From NCBI GenBank assembly GCA_023432805.1, contig JAEYUG010000045.1, positions 1 to 37,981 on the forward strand: a DNA stretch of 37,981 bases, given 5' to 3'. Under the pieces are notes generated by a model that made no database searches, had not been told where the DNA came from, and worked only from the letters and a program-made list of their open reading frames with translations. Position 1 is the first letter of the stretch. Every line of letters begins with the position of its first letter. This DNA comes from Bacteroidota bacterium. GTDB lineage: Bacteria > Bacteroidota > Ignavibacteria > SZUA-365. The position numbers were made by a program, and so were the translations under genes. This document shows, in pieces, positions 1 through 7,298 of this stretch.

Positions 1-205
1 GCTGGCCCTGCATGACGCCCACGATCAGATCGGTCAGACCATCCCGGTTGACATCGCGTGCGAACATGCTGCCGTGATTGATGTACCAGCTCATCTTGAC
101 CAATCCCTGCGCATACTGTTGCGCCGGTGCGTCAAGAGCGCTGAATGCGAGGAACAACAGCATCCAAAAAAATAGCTTCGATCGCACTCCAACCACACGT
201 ACCAT
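1..205 (-). CDS. FG-GAP/VCBS-type secreted protein, N-terminal fragment
   Basis: The first 68 codons of a gene that runs off the left edge of the window. The start is ATG at 205, preceded by an AAGGAG Shine-Dalgarno 8 nt upstream. Residues 10-30 are a hydrophobic signal peptide (LFFWMLLFLAFSAL) ending near APAQQ, so export is expected. Further on, DVNRDGLTDLIVG matches the calcium-binding loop of FG-GAP/VCBS beta-propeller repeats (DxNxDGxxD). Such proteins are usually extracellular or surface proteins; the partner or substrate cannot be told from this stub. The start and repeat class are secure, the function is not. Confidence 0.7.
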   Translation of the reverse strand, partial: MVRVVGVRSKLFFWMLLFLAFSALDAPAQQYAQGLVKMSWYINHGSMFARDVNRDGLTDLIVGVMQGQ

Positions 206-548
206 ATGACACACTCCTTCGATGCTCCGTGAACTCCCTCGCGCACATGTCTTTACCCCATGGCGCCTGGCGATAGCTATAATTGTAGCTTACTCATTCT
301 GGTCACTAAAGTCAATCGCGCGGCGGCTTCCCATGGGTGCCGTGGCGCGCACCCGCGTCCTGACGGAGCCCCGCAGCCTCCCACTCCCACCATGCAGGAT
401 CTGGACATGTCCATCCGAAAGGTAGACGTGAGCCAGGGCAACAAACTGTTTCACAGACGCGTGAGCATCGTGGTGAAGAATCCATAGAAAGTAGCTCATG
501 TTGATGCCTTGGTCTTTGTTGAAGTGTTCCAGACTTTTCATCATGTGT
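206..548. other. Intergenic region with no supported gene
   Basis: Open frames here lack Shine-Dalgarno sequences and recognisable domains. The only structure I see is an AT-rich patch with an inverted repeat AGCTA-TAATTG-TAGCT at 275-290. It could be part of the promoter for the minus-strand gene starting at 205, but it does not match the TTTG/TAnnTTTG promoter well. Confidence 0.4.
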
Positions 549-912
549 TTAGTCGACCCTGCGACCACGCATGACAATTGGAAAGCTGTTGTCGGCTGCT
601 GAAATGAATACGCTCCGTCCGACGGCGGCTAGTCCTGTCCCCATGAAATTGAATCGACGATCTGTGCGGATGAACTTCCAGGTCTTTCCGTTGAAATGTT
701 GTACCCGCCCATCGTAGTACGAGACATAGACATTGTTGCGTGCCGTGCCCTGAAGACCTGTAACTTCCTGCACTGGCACCCAGACCCGTTGCCACTGTTT
801 CCCGTTGTACGAAAAGATCCCGGCAGACCCACCAGCGTACCAGATTCCGTCGCACTCCCTTATCCTTTCTAGGAATCTACCTTGCTGCACCGCCTCACGT
901 CCGATGATCTTT
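549..912 (-). pseudogene. 3' remnant of a propeller-like secreted protein, cut by the IS
   Basis: The frame is open from the IS boundary at 912 to a TAA at 549-551, with no good start codon of its own; a GTG at 890 is the first candidate. The 121 residues contain strand-turn repeats typical of propeller proteins (GIWYAGGSAGIFSYNGKQW, then YYDGRVQHFNGKTW), and end in FPIVMRGRRVD, an RGRR tail I associate with secreted proteins of related lineages. Reading open to the very edge of the insertion element is what a gene disrupted by insertion looks like. The N-terminal part is not on the other side of the element in this window, so it was lost or moved. Not expected to be functional. Confidence 0.6.
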
Positions 913-2098
913 GGCTCTTCGCTGAATCGTGTGGGTAGGAGCGGATATCGAGAGGGTCATGCGTAGATTCGAGGACATGTCTTGACCACGTATCCGGAGC
1001 CACCCGCCAATGAACCAACAAACGATCGACCTCTTCACCCTGGCTCTGGGCCTGCACCAGCCGTGGTACTGCACCAAGGTAGAATTCAGCGCGAAGATCG
1101 GGAAGCTCGATATCTGGGTTGATTTCGTGCGTGGAGCGCGCTTCTCCTGCCCGACGTGCGAGGCGACGGGGTGCTCGGTGCATGATACGGTCGACAAGGA
1201 ATGGCGCCATCTCAACTTTTTCCAACATGAATGTTATCTCCATGCCCGTGTTCCGCGGGTGCGATGTGCAGACTGTGGCGTACACCTTGTTCGCGTTCCG
1301 TGGGCACGGCCCGGCAGCGGGTTCACGCTCCTGTTTGAGGCCATGGTGATGACGCTTGCCGAATCGCTCCCCATGAGCGAAGTCTCGCGCACGGTGACGG
1401 AGTTCGATACCACGCTGTGGCGTATCGTGAAGACGTATGTCGCAGATGCACGTGCAACGCAATCGTATGCAGCAGTCGAACGTGTCGGGATCGACGAAAC
1501 CGCGCGGGCCCGCGGCCATGCGTACGTCAGCGTGTTTGTGGATCTTGATACGCGCCGCGTGTTGTTTGCCACGTCTGGCAAGGACCAGCGCACGATCAGC
1601 GCGTTCTGTGAGGATCTGGTCGACCACGGAGGTGTGCCGTCAGCGATCACGGATGTCAGCATGGACATGTCGCCTGCATTCATCGCCGGGGTGGAGACCA
1701 CGTTGCCGCAGGCTGAGATCACCTTCGACCGCTTCCATGTCATGAAGCTGGCGGGGGAGGCGGTGGACGCCGTGCGACGGGAAGAGCAGAAAACGGTGAA
1801 GGACCTCAAGCAATCTCGCTATGTATGGTTGAAGAATCCTGAGAATCTGAAGCCGAAGGAGCGGGATATCTTTGCGAACCTTTCGAAACAGAAGCTGAAA
1901 ACCGTCCGTGCATACAACCTGCGGATGAGCCTTCGAGACTTCTGGGACCAAGCACCCGAGGATGCGGGTCGGTACTTGACACGGTGGTATCGATGGGCGG
2001 TGCGAAGTCGACTTGCACCAATGGTCCGGCTTGCACGAACGATCCAACGTCACTGGCATGGGATCCTGCGGTATGCAACATCGAAACTCAATAATTCT
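913..2098 (+). mobile_element. ISL3-family insertion sequence, right end missing
   Basis: The left terminal inverted repeat begins with GGCTCTTCGCTGAATCGTGT at 913, a typical ISL3-family end (GGCTCTT...). The transposase starts 97 bp inside. The right end is absent: homology stops inside the transposase at about 2098, where the sequence switches to a tyrosine recombinase. The expected 8-bp target duplication therefore cannot be checked; the 8 bp left of the element are TGATCTTT (905-912). The element should be immobile without a helper transposase and a second end. Confidence 0.75.
1010..2098 (+). pseudogene. ISL3-family transposase, C-terminally truncated
   Basis: About 363 residues of a DDE transposase that normally has about 400-450. 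An N-terminal zinc-ribbon (CPTC at 47-50, CADC at 86-89) is followed by an HTH region and the RNase H-like core with VGIDETARARG (D162) and VSMDMSPAF (D219). The match ends at SKLNNS, just before the family motif that carries the third catalytic residue (Glu), so the active site is incomplete. Beyond 2098 the frame stays open to 2398, but that part overlaps the recombinase in a wrong frame and looks nothing like a transposase tail. Start: ATG at 1010; the upstream Shine-Dalgarno is weak. Family identification is firm; loss of function is inferred from the missing Glu. Confidence 0.85.
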
Positions 2099-2730
2099 CA
2101 AATGAGATGGCGAAGGGCCACTTGCATCGTCACCCGATGCTTCACATCAAAAACCTCCCTCGTGAGAAACCTCGACCGGAGTACTACACCGAGGAGGAAC
2201 TCCGCGCATTCTTTGCGCAACCGATGGACAAGCGATACCGTCGTGCATTTCTGGGTCTCCTCAACACGGGCATGCGCTTCGCGGAGCTGGCGAACATGCG
2301 ATGGGAGGATGTCGACCATGAACGAAGAGTCGTCGTCGTACGATCACGTGGTTCGTTCAGGACGAAGACGCACAATGCAGAGCGCGCAATTCCGATGAAC
2401 GCGACTTTGCGGAATCTCTTGAGCGAGATGCGCTCGGAGGATCCTACCTCTTCATTTGTGTTCTGTTCGCCCACCGGTGTTCAACTTCGCGAACGGAGCC
2501 TTCTGAATGTGTGCAAACGCATTGCCATGCGTGCAGGGCTCACATCACGCGCGTTTCTTCACAAGTTCCGACACACGTTCGCCACACATCTCGTGCAACA
2601 GGGCAGAACCCTGGAATCCATCAAGGCGCTGCTCGGACACTCAACAATACGCGAGACGGAGATCTACGCCCACAACAAGAGTGATCATCTTCATGAAGAA
2701 GTGAGAGTTCTCGATGATCTCTCGTACTGA
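2095..2730 (+). pseudogene. Tyrosine recombinase/integrase, catalytic domain only
   Basis: The frame enters at the IS junction (TAA at 2092-2094, then TTCTCAAATGAG) and the first ATG is at 2107, giving 207 residues. All catalytic positions of the family are present: R57 (NTGMRFAEL), K87 (FRTKTHN), H152 and R155 (HKFRHTFATHL), H178 (LLGHST) and Tyr187 (IYAH). The N-terminal SAM-like core-binding domain (about 90-100 residues) is missing, so the protein probably cannot bind its site normally. It is followed by a good terminator and lies 210 bp from the 3' end of a tRNA-Ser gene, the usual arrangement for an integrase of a tRNA-targeting element. A XerC/D-like origin is possible but less likely given the context. 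Truncation is seen; element type is inferred. Confidence 0.75.
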
Positions 2731-2743
2731 GACAACAGTCATT

Positions 2744-2772
2744 AGCCACTCTCCTCGAGTGGCTTTTCTTTA
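2744..2772 (+). terminator. Rho-independent terminator after the recombinase
   Basis: Perfect 8-bp stem AGCCACTC (2744-2751) / GAGTGGCT (2757-2764), 5-nt loop, followed by a T-rich tract TTTCTTT. It ends transcription 14 bp after the recombinase stop. Confidence 0.85.
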
Positions 2773-2799
2773 CCCTGCACAGTGCTACCCAAGCAGAAC

Positions 2800-2851
2800 G
2801 TTCCACGACCTAGCGTCGAATGTTCCACGAAAAAAGTACAAAAAAAGTACA
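2800..2851. repeat. Short direct repeats between recombinase and tRNA
   Basis: GTTCCACGA occurs at 2800-2808 and 2822-2830 (22-bp period), followed at once by AAAAAAGTAC at 2831-2840 and 2842-2851 (11-bp period). A shorter related CGTTCCA lies at about 2872. Phased short repeats beside an integrase resemble arm-type or accessory protein sites, but that role is only a guess. Confidence 0.45.
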
Positions 2852-2894
2852 TGGATGCAGTGAAAACAGGTCGTTCCAGGTGTCTGGAGAGCAT

Positions 2895-2927
2895 AAAAAA
2901 TGGCGAAAACCGTGTGATTTTCGCCAT
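2895..2927 (-). terminator. Rho-independent terminator of the tRNA-Ser transcript
   Basis: Perfect 10-bp stem ATGGCGAAAA (2900-2909) / TTTTCGCCAT (2918-2927) with an 8-nt loop; on the minus strand it is followed by six T residues (2895-2900). It lies 14 bp beyond the tRNA 3' end. Confidence 0.8.
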
Positions 2928-2940
2928 ATGAACCATGTTG

Positions 2941-3029
2941 CGGAGAGGGAGGGATTCGAACCCTCGGTACCGTTTGCACAGTACGACGGTTTAGCAAACC
3001 GTTGGTTTCAGCCACTCACCCACCTCTCC
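2941..3029 (-). tRNA. tRNA-Ser (anticodon GCU)
   Basis: An 89-nt class II tRNA. The acceptor stem GGAGAGG (3029-3023) pairs with CCTCTCC (2948-2942), discriminator G at 2941. Anticodon GCT at 2995-2993 sits in the stem-loop GGTTTGCTAAACC; the long variable arm and the T-loop GGTTCGAATCC are present. The 3' CCA is not encoded (GCAA follows). Reads AGC/AGU serine codons. Its 3' end faces the recombinase remnant, so it may have served as an integration site. Confidence 0.95.
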
Positions 3030-3055
3030 GTGGGACTCGGGTACTGAATATGAAC

Positions 3056-3079
3056 GCGGCGCCGGTGACCCGGTGCCGC
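3056..3079 (-). terminator. Possible terminator after rpmB
   Basis: GC-rich 10-bp stem GCGGCGCCGG / CCGGTGCCGC with one imperfect pair and a 4-nt loop, 14 bp after the L28 stop. No strong T tract follows on the minus strand, so termination may be partial. Confidence 0.4.
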
Positions 3080-3093
3080 GGGGAACGCTCGGC

Positions 3094-3318
3094 TTAGAGC
3101 AGACCGGCCTTCTGAAGTACGATCTTCGCGCCCTTCTTGTTGATGGTCTTGATCGCACGCGCCGAAATGCGCACGGTCACGAACCGCTTCTCTTCAGGAA
3201 TGTAGATGCGCTTCTTCTGAAGGTTCGGAAGCTGACGACGTTTGGTGCGGTTGTGCGCGTGCGACACGTTGTTGCCAACGAGGGGACGCTTGCCGCTGAC
3301 CTGACAGACTCTGGACAT
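3094..3318 (-). CDS. rpmB: 50S ribosomal protein L28
   Basis: A 74-residue basic protein of the large ribosomal subunit. The conserved core GNNVSHAHNRTKRRQLPNL (about residues 15-33) is diagnostic, and the length is normal for L28. The N-terminus reads MSRVCQVSGKRP: only one Cys of the usual CxxC zinc pair is present, so this is a non-zinc (C-minus) type. Last gene of the four-gene ribosomal operon, 12 bp after rpsR. Confidence 0.95.
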   Translation of the reverse strand: MSRVCQVSGKRPLVGNNVSHAHNRTKRRQLPNLQKKRIYIPEEKRFVTVRISARAIKTINKKGAKIVLQKAGLL

Positions 3319-3330
3319 TTCGATCTCTCC

Positions 3331-3594
3331 TTACTTGAGGCCTTCGCCCACGAAGGGGATGAACGCCATGTACCGGGCGCGCTTGATCGCCTCGACGACG
3401 CGGCGCTGGTTCTTCGCTGTCAGACCCGTCAGACGGCGGGGAAGAATCTTGCCCTGGTCGTTGGTGAAACGCTCGAGGAACTTGGACTCCTTGTAATCGA
3501 CATAAATGGCGTCTTTCCCTGCAAACGGATCGGGACGCCGCTTGGACATCGCAGCATTCCTGCGACGTTGAGGCCTTCTACCAGTCGGTCTCAT
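3331..3594 (-). CDS. rpsR: 30S ribosomal protein S18
   Basis: 87 residues with the S18 core KFLERFTNDQGKILPRRLTG and the C-terminal RRVVEAIKRARYMAFIPF; it binds S6 and 16S rRNA on the platform. The chosen ATG at 3594 overlaps the L31 stop as ATGA, which suggests translational coupling, and AGGAG lies 11 nt upstream. An alternative ATG at 3549 (MSKRRPDPF, 72 residues) also has an AGGA 8 nt upstream; the longer form adds the basic stretch GRRPQRRRN, common at S18 N-termini. No zinc cysteines. It sits with L31 and L28 rather than between rpsF and rplI. Confidence 0.93.
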   Translation of the reverse strand: MRPTGRRPQRRRNAAMSKRRPDPFAGKDAIYVDYKESKFLERFTNDQGKILPRRLTGLTAKNQRRVVEAIKRARYMAFIPFVGEGLK

Positions 3595-3824
3595 GCGGTC
3601 TTGGTCTCCTTTTTCTTCGCTTCGTTGTAATTCGCGTAGCGACGGTTGAATTTCTCCACGCGACCCGCGGAGTCAATGATTTTCTGCTTGCCGGTGAAGA
3701 ACGGATGGCACTCGGCACAAATTTCCACCTTGAGCGTCTGGCGCGTCGAGCGCGTGTGGAACACGGCGCCGCAGCTGCAGCTGACCTCGCAGCGATGGTA
3801 ACGGGGATGCAGGTTCTCTTTCAT
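3591..3824 (-). CDS. rpmE: 50S ribosomal protein L31 (zinc-binding type)
   Basis: 77 residues. The N-terminus MKENLHPRYHRCEVSCSCG and the later EICAECHPFFTGKQK carry the CxC...CxxC set of zinc-containing L31, followed by the family GRVEKFNRRY. Start ATG at 3824 has GAGGA 5-6 nt upstream overlapping the stop of the preceding small gene. L31 bridges the two ribosomal subunits. Zinc-type L31 beside zinc-free S18 and L28 means this operon is not a simple zinc-starvation replacement set. Confidence 0.95.
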   Translation of the reverse strand: MKENLHPRYHRCEVSCSCGAVFHTRSTRQTLKVEICAECHPFFTGKQKIIDSAGRVEKFNRRYANYNEAKKKETKTA

Positions 3825-3832
3825 GGCCGTCC

Positions 3833-4003
3833 TCAGAACTTCATCGTTTCAATGTCTTTCGGGTCTTTCACGCGAACCATGCGCTCGCGGAATTTCCATG
3901 TTCCGGTCACTTCGTCCTGGACAGCGTACACCGCCTTGAAGAAGGTGAACTCCGACTTGCCGCCCTTCTTGGACTTGTCGGTAAACGTCTGTGTCTTGGC
4001 CAC
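3833..4003 (-). CDS. Small basic protein of unknown function, first gene of the ribosomal operon
   Basis: A 56-residue frame starting at GTG 4003 (MAKTQTFTDKSKKGGKSEFT) and ending KDIETMKF, stop TGA 3833-3835. AAGGAG lies 6 nt before the GTG, one of the best ribosome-binding sites in the window, and the L31 start follows 8 bp after the stop. It is lysine-rich at the N-terminus, with a possible small beta domain (KAVYAVQDEVTGTWKFRERMVRV). Size, charge and position suggest a ribosome-associated or small conserved protein; I do not recognise a named family. It is a real gene by signal strength and operon context; function is unknown. Confidence 0.75.
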   Translation of the reverse strand: MAKTQTFTDKSKKGGKSEFTFFKAVYAVQDEVTGTWKFRERMVRVKDPKDIETMKF

Positions 4004-4257
4004 GGTGGCTCCTTGCTGCTCTCTACGACTAAAGTTTCGTGCAATTCAAAACAGGCTACAATGTAAGGAGGAAATCCATACGTGTCAATATCACCGCTCC
4101 GATGCCCGCAATCAGGGGCGTTTCATCGTTGCTCGACCGCACAACCCGCCGGAAACCTCCGCTCCGCCCGTTTTTCCCCACACGCAATTTTCGTAACATA
4201 CGCAATCAGGATCATATCCGTCCCCTCCCGTCCCCCATCGTCAGATCGCGCGCGCCC
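4004..4257. other. Divergent intergenic region between ribosomal operon and membrane protein gene
   Basis: It should hold promoters in both directions. No full TTTG/TAnnTTTG promoter was found. A strong AAGGAGG at 4065-4071 (plus) is followed 10 nt later by GTG 4082, but that frame encodes no plausible protein and runs out of frame with the gene starting at 4258. Confidence 0.4.
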
Positions 4258-7200
4258 ATGCCCCTCGTGCTGCTCACCGGACTCCTCACCGGCCTCCTCC
4301 TTGCGGCCGGGATCCTCGTCTCCCGCACCTTCCTGCCCTCCCCCGCCTTCGGCCTTCTGCCGCTGCTGCTCACGGCCCTGCCCGCCATCGCAGGCACCAT
4401 CGCCGGCAGCCGTGCGACCGGCCACAATCCGGCAGACGATCGCCACGGTGGCTTCCTCGCAGGGGGAGCGCTACGCTATGGTGCCGCGCTTGCGTCGGCG
4501 GCGGCTCCCTTCCTGCACCTCCTCCTCTACATGGGAACCTCACGAGGCGCGATGATCGGGCAGGACGGCTCCCTGCTCTCGTTCGTGTTGCTCGTCGTGT
4601 GGTACGGACTCCTCGTCGCCGTACCGATCGTGCTCGCGGGACTCCGCATCCAGCCACTCGTCACCGCGAACCGCCCGCGTGCCGCATACCTTGCCGGTAT
4701 CGGCATCGCGCTCGCCGCGGGCGGCGCTCTCGCCGGCGTTGCGGATATCCGGATCGTATTCTCTGTTTTTGCTCTGCCGGCGCTCGCGACCGCATTTTTT
4801 CCGACCCCCGCGCACAGCAACAACAACGATGCAGCCGAACCCGCCACCTCCGCAAGGACCGGAAACACCGCAACACGCACGCGCACGCCCGCACCTCTGT
4901 GGGGCACACTGCACACCATCGTTGCGCAGGCGCTGCCGGTGGTGCTGATTCCCTGGTGCGCGATCGTCCTGCAGCGTCTGGGTGAGATGGGGCTTCCCGA
5001 CAGCACGACGCATCTCTTCGTCCTGCCGCTCGGCATCGCGCTCGCAGCACTTGCGGTGTACAGCGTCACGCGATGGAGCTCCGACTCCATCACCTCCTCC
5101 CCGACCGCACGCACCGCGATCGACCTCGGCGCCCCCATCCTCTTCGTCGTGTTCATCGCACTGCAGAGCAGCGCACTCGAGTCCTCGTTGTGGACCCAGC
5201 TCTACCTGGACGCGCAGACCCTGGGCAGCGCCACGCCGCCCCTGCACGCCACGCTCATGATCGGTGTCGCGCTCCTCCTCTGTGCACGCCTCATCGCACC
5301 GACCCTGACGCGGGACGGCTCACGTCTCCGCCTCACGATCGCAACCGCGGCCGGCGTGCTCACGGCGCTGCTCGCCGTCGGAAGCATCCCCACCGCGTGG
5401 GCAACTGTCGCCCTCATCGTCTTCCTCGACGTGCTTGTCGCGGCGCATGCAGCAGCCCGCGCCGCACACCCGCTCCTCCCCGTCGCCGCCGGCGTGCTCG
5501 CGCTGGCCACCTGCGCATGGCCGCTCACGATCGACACTCCCCCGCAGCGACACTTCCTGCATCCGAAGCAGGTGCGCGAGATCACGAGCGATGCGCGGGC
5601 GGGGGGACGCATGACCCTCTTCCTCTCGCGCGACTACGACGATCCCTTCACTCTTCTGGCGTGGAACGACATCCAGCCCCTCACCTCGAATCCCGTTCAA
5701 CTCGACGACGCCGGCGCACTCTACGGCCACCTGCCCCTCCTCGTGCACGGCGGCGCCCGCTCCGTGCTCGTGCTCGGCACCGGAAGCGGCGCGGTGCTCG
5801 AGGCCCTGCGTCTGCACGACAGTCTGCGCATCGACTGCGTCGAGCCCGTTCCCTCGCTCATCGCACTGCGCGACTCTCTGTCCCGCGCCCAGTACTTGCC
5901 CGCCTTCTCGCGCGGTGCCACCTGGCATGGCGAGCGCATCCCGGCCTTCCTCGCGCGCAGCAGCAGCACGTGGGATGTGATCATCAATCCCGAACCCCTT
6001 GCCACCCCCTTCGACCCGCGCGAGCAGCTCTCGCTCGATGTCTTCCGCGACGCGGCCGCGCGCCTGGCGCCCGACGGCATCTTCGCCCAGTGGCTGCCCG
6101 TCACCACGATGCCGAAGGATGCGGTCGCCTCCGTCGTCGCGACCTTCCTCACCGCCTTCCCGCACACCGAGGCCTGGCTTGCGAATGTGGATCCCGACAA
6201 TGCGATGCTCTGTCTGGTGGGGGGGATGTCGCAGCCGGCGGATGCCTCACGGGGTGCTGCGCTCCTTTCCCGCATGATGTCGGCGGAAGCCACCGGCTTC
6301 CGCCTGCGGAGTGCGGGTGTGTGGAGCTGGGCCGATATCGCCGCTCGGTGTGCAATGAACCGCGTGGCCCTCGAAGCGCTGGCCGCGGGTGCCGCACCAT
6401 TGTCGGTCTGCGACGCACCGCGGGCGCTGCGCACGACGTCCTCCACCACATCATACAGTGTCGCAGACTTGCTCGGCAGGCGCGGAATGGATCCCCGCCT
6501 GCTCGCAGGGATCCCCGACACGCTCGGTGTGCGCGTACTCGGCGTCTTCGATGTGCGTCCCGCCCTTGCCGGCGCCGCGTTGCGCATGGCGAGGGACGCA
6601 GCGAACGGCGAGGAATCGACGCTCGACGACACCACGGCGATCGCGATGCTGATGCAGGTGTTGCGCACGCAGCCCGCCAACGGCGAAGCGCGCAGGCTCT
6701 TCGCGGGAGCACTCGTGCAGCGTGCAGCGCTGCTCGTCGCCGCGCAGCAGGATGCCGCCGCCCTGCCGCTGCTCTATCAGGCCGCGGGCGTGCATCCCCT
6801 CAGCACCCGCCTGCTGCGCCTGACGATGATCGCCTCGGCGCGCACCGGAGACGAGGAGACGGCAAAGATCTCCGTGCGCGGTCTGCGCACCCTGAATCCC
6901 CGCCACGCGGGCGTGGCCGACAACCGCGCCACGATCGCCGCGCAGGCGGGCAAGTACGATGATGCCCTCCTGCTCTACGAGAACGCGATCACGCTCGATC
7001 GTACGAACGAGGAGTTCTACTACAACATGGCCGTGCTGCAGTACCAGCTCGGCCGCGCCTGGGAGGCGGTGCGCATTCTCGACAATGCCGGCGAGCGGGC
7101 ATACTATCCCGCCCGCGGCTGGTACCTGCAAGGCATGTTCTATGCGCAGCGGGGTCGGGTGGAACCGGCCCGTGCGAGCTTCGAGCACTACATGCGCGCA

Positions 7201-7290
7201 GCCCTGCCCGACGATCCCCAGCGTGCGGAAGTCACGAAGGCGCTCGCGGATCTTGCGAAGATCGACACCCGACAACTGCAGCCGAAATAA
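4258..7290 (+). CDS. Large membrane protein with spermidine-synthase-like domain and C-terminal TPRs
   Basis: About 1010 residues. Residues 1-440 are a run of hydrophobic helices (about 10-12) with Ala/Leu-rich sequence. Around residues 480-640 lies a spermidine-synthase/SAM-fold domain: the glycine-rich loop VLVLGTGSGAVLEAL (about 503-517), the acidic strand-2 end DCVEP, and DVIINPEP at strand 4, followed by FDPREQLSLDVFRDAAARLAPDGIFAQWLP as in membrane-associated spermidine-synthase-like proteins. The C-terminal 200 residues form TPR helices (KYDDALLLYENAITLD, then EFYYNMAVLQYQLGRAWEA). Such fused proteins are widespread and mostly uncharacterised; polyamine synthesis should not be assumed. 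The frame is open upstream to 4039, but ATG 4258 begins directly at the first membrane helix; no clear Shine-Dalgarno, so the start is uncertain. bshB1 follows 8 bp downstream. Confidence 0.7.
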   Translation: MPLVLLTGLLTGLLLAAGILVSRTFLPSPAFGLLPLLLTALPAIAGTIAGSRATGHNPADDRHGGFLAGGALRYGAALASAAAPFLHLLLYMGTSRGAMIGQDGSLLSFVLLVVWYGLLVAVPIVLAGLRIQPLVTANRPRAAYLAGIGIALAAGGALAGVADIRIVFSVFALPALATAFFPTPAHSNNNDAAEPATSARTGNTATRTRTPAPLWGTLHTIVAQALPVVLIPWCAIVLQRLGEMGLPDSTTHLFVLPLGIALAALAVYSVTRWSSDSITSSPTARTAIDLGAPILFVVFIALQSSALESSLWTQLYLDAQTLGSATPPLHATLMIGVALLLCARLIAPTLTRDGSRLRLTIATAAGVLTALLAVGSIPTAWATVALIVFLDVLVAAHAAARAAHPLLPVAAGVLALATCAWPLTIDTPPQRHFLHPKQVREITSDARAGGRMTLFLSRDYDDPFTLLAWNDIQPLTSNPVQLDDAGALYGHLPLLVHGGARSVLVLGTGSGAVLEALRLHDSLRIDCVEPVPSLIALRDSLSRAQYLPAFSRGATWHGERIPAFLARSSSTWDVIINPEPLATPFDPREQLSLDVFRDAAARLAPDGIFAQWLPVTTMPKDAVASVVATFLTAFPHTEAWLANVDPDNAMLCLVGGMSQPADASRGAALLSRMMSAEATGFRLRSAGVWSWADIAARCAMNRVALEALAAGAAPLSVCDAPRALRTTSSTTSYSVADLLGRRGMDPRLLAGIPDTLGVRVLGVFDVRPALAGAALRMARDAANGEESTLDDTTAIAMLMQVLRTQPANGEARRLFAGALVQRAALLVAAQQDAAALPLLYQAAGVHPLSTRLLRLTMIASARTGDEETAKISVRGLRTLNPRHAGVADNRATIAAQAGKYDDALLLYENAITLDRTNEEFYYNMAVLQYQLGRAWEAVRILDNAGERAYYPARGWYLQGMFYAQRGRVEPARASFEHYMRAALPDDPQRAEVTKALADLAKIDTRQLQPK

Positions 7291-7298
7291 AAGGACCT

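Noticed and set aside
290..577. A 95-codon minus-strand frame overlapping the truncated propeller gene
   Set aside because: No Shine-Dalgarno, no recognisable domain, Arg-rich C-terminal half, and its start lies inside another supported frame.
1010..2398. A single 462-residue transposase reading through the junction
   Set aside because: After residue 363 the sequence is the recombinase gene in a wrong frame and does not resemble a transposase C-terminus.
4082..4555. A 157-codon frame with an AAGGAGG in front of its GTG
   Set aside because: Composition is Ser/Pro/Arg-rich like a shadow frame and it overlaps the membrane protein gene; kept only as a finding about the orphan ribosome-binding site.
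5073..6962. A 629-codon plus-strand frame inside the spermidine-synthase-like gene
   Set aside because: Extremely Arg/His/Pro-rich, the usual result of reading a GC-rich gene in another frame.
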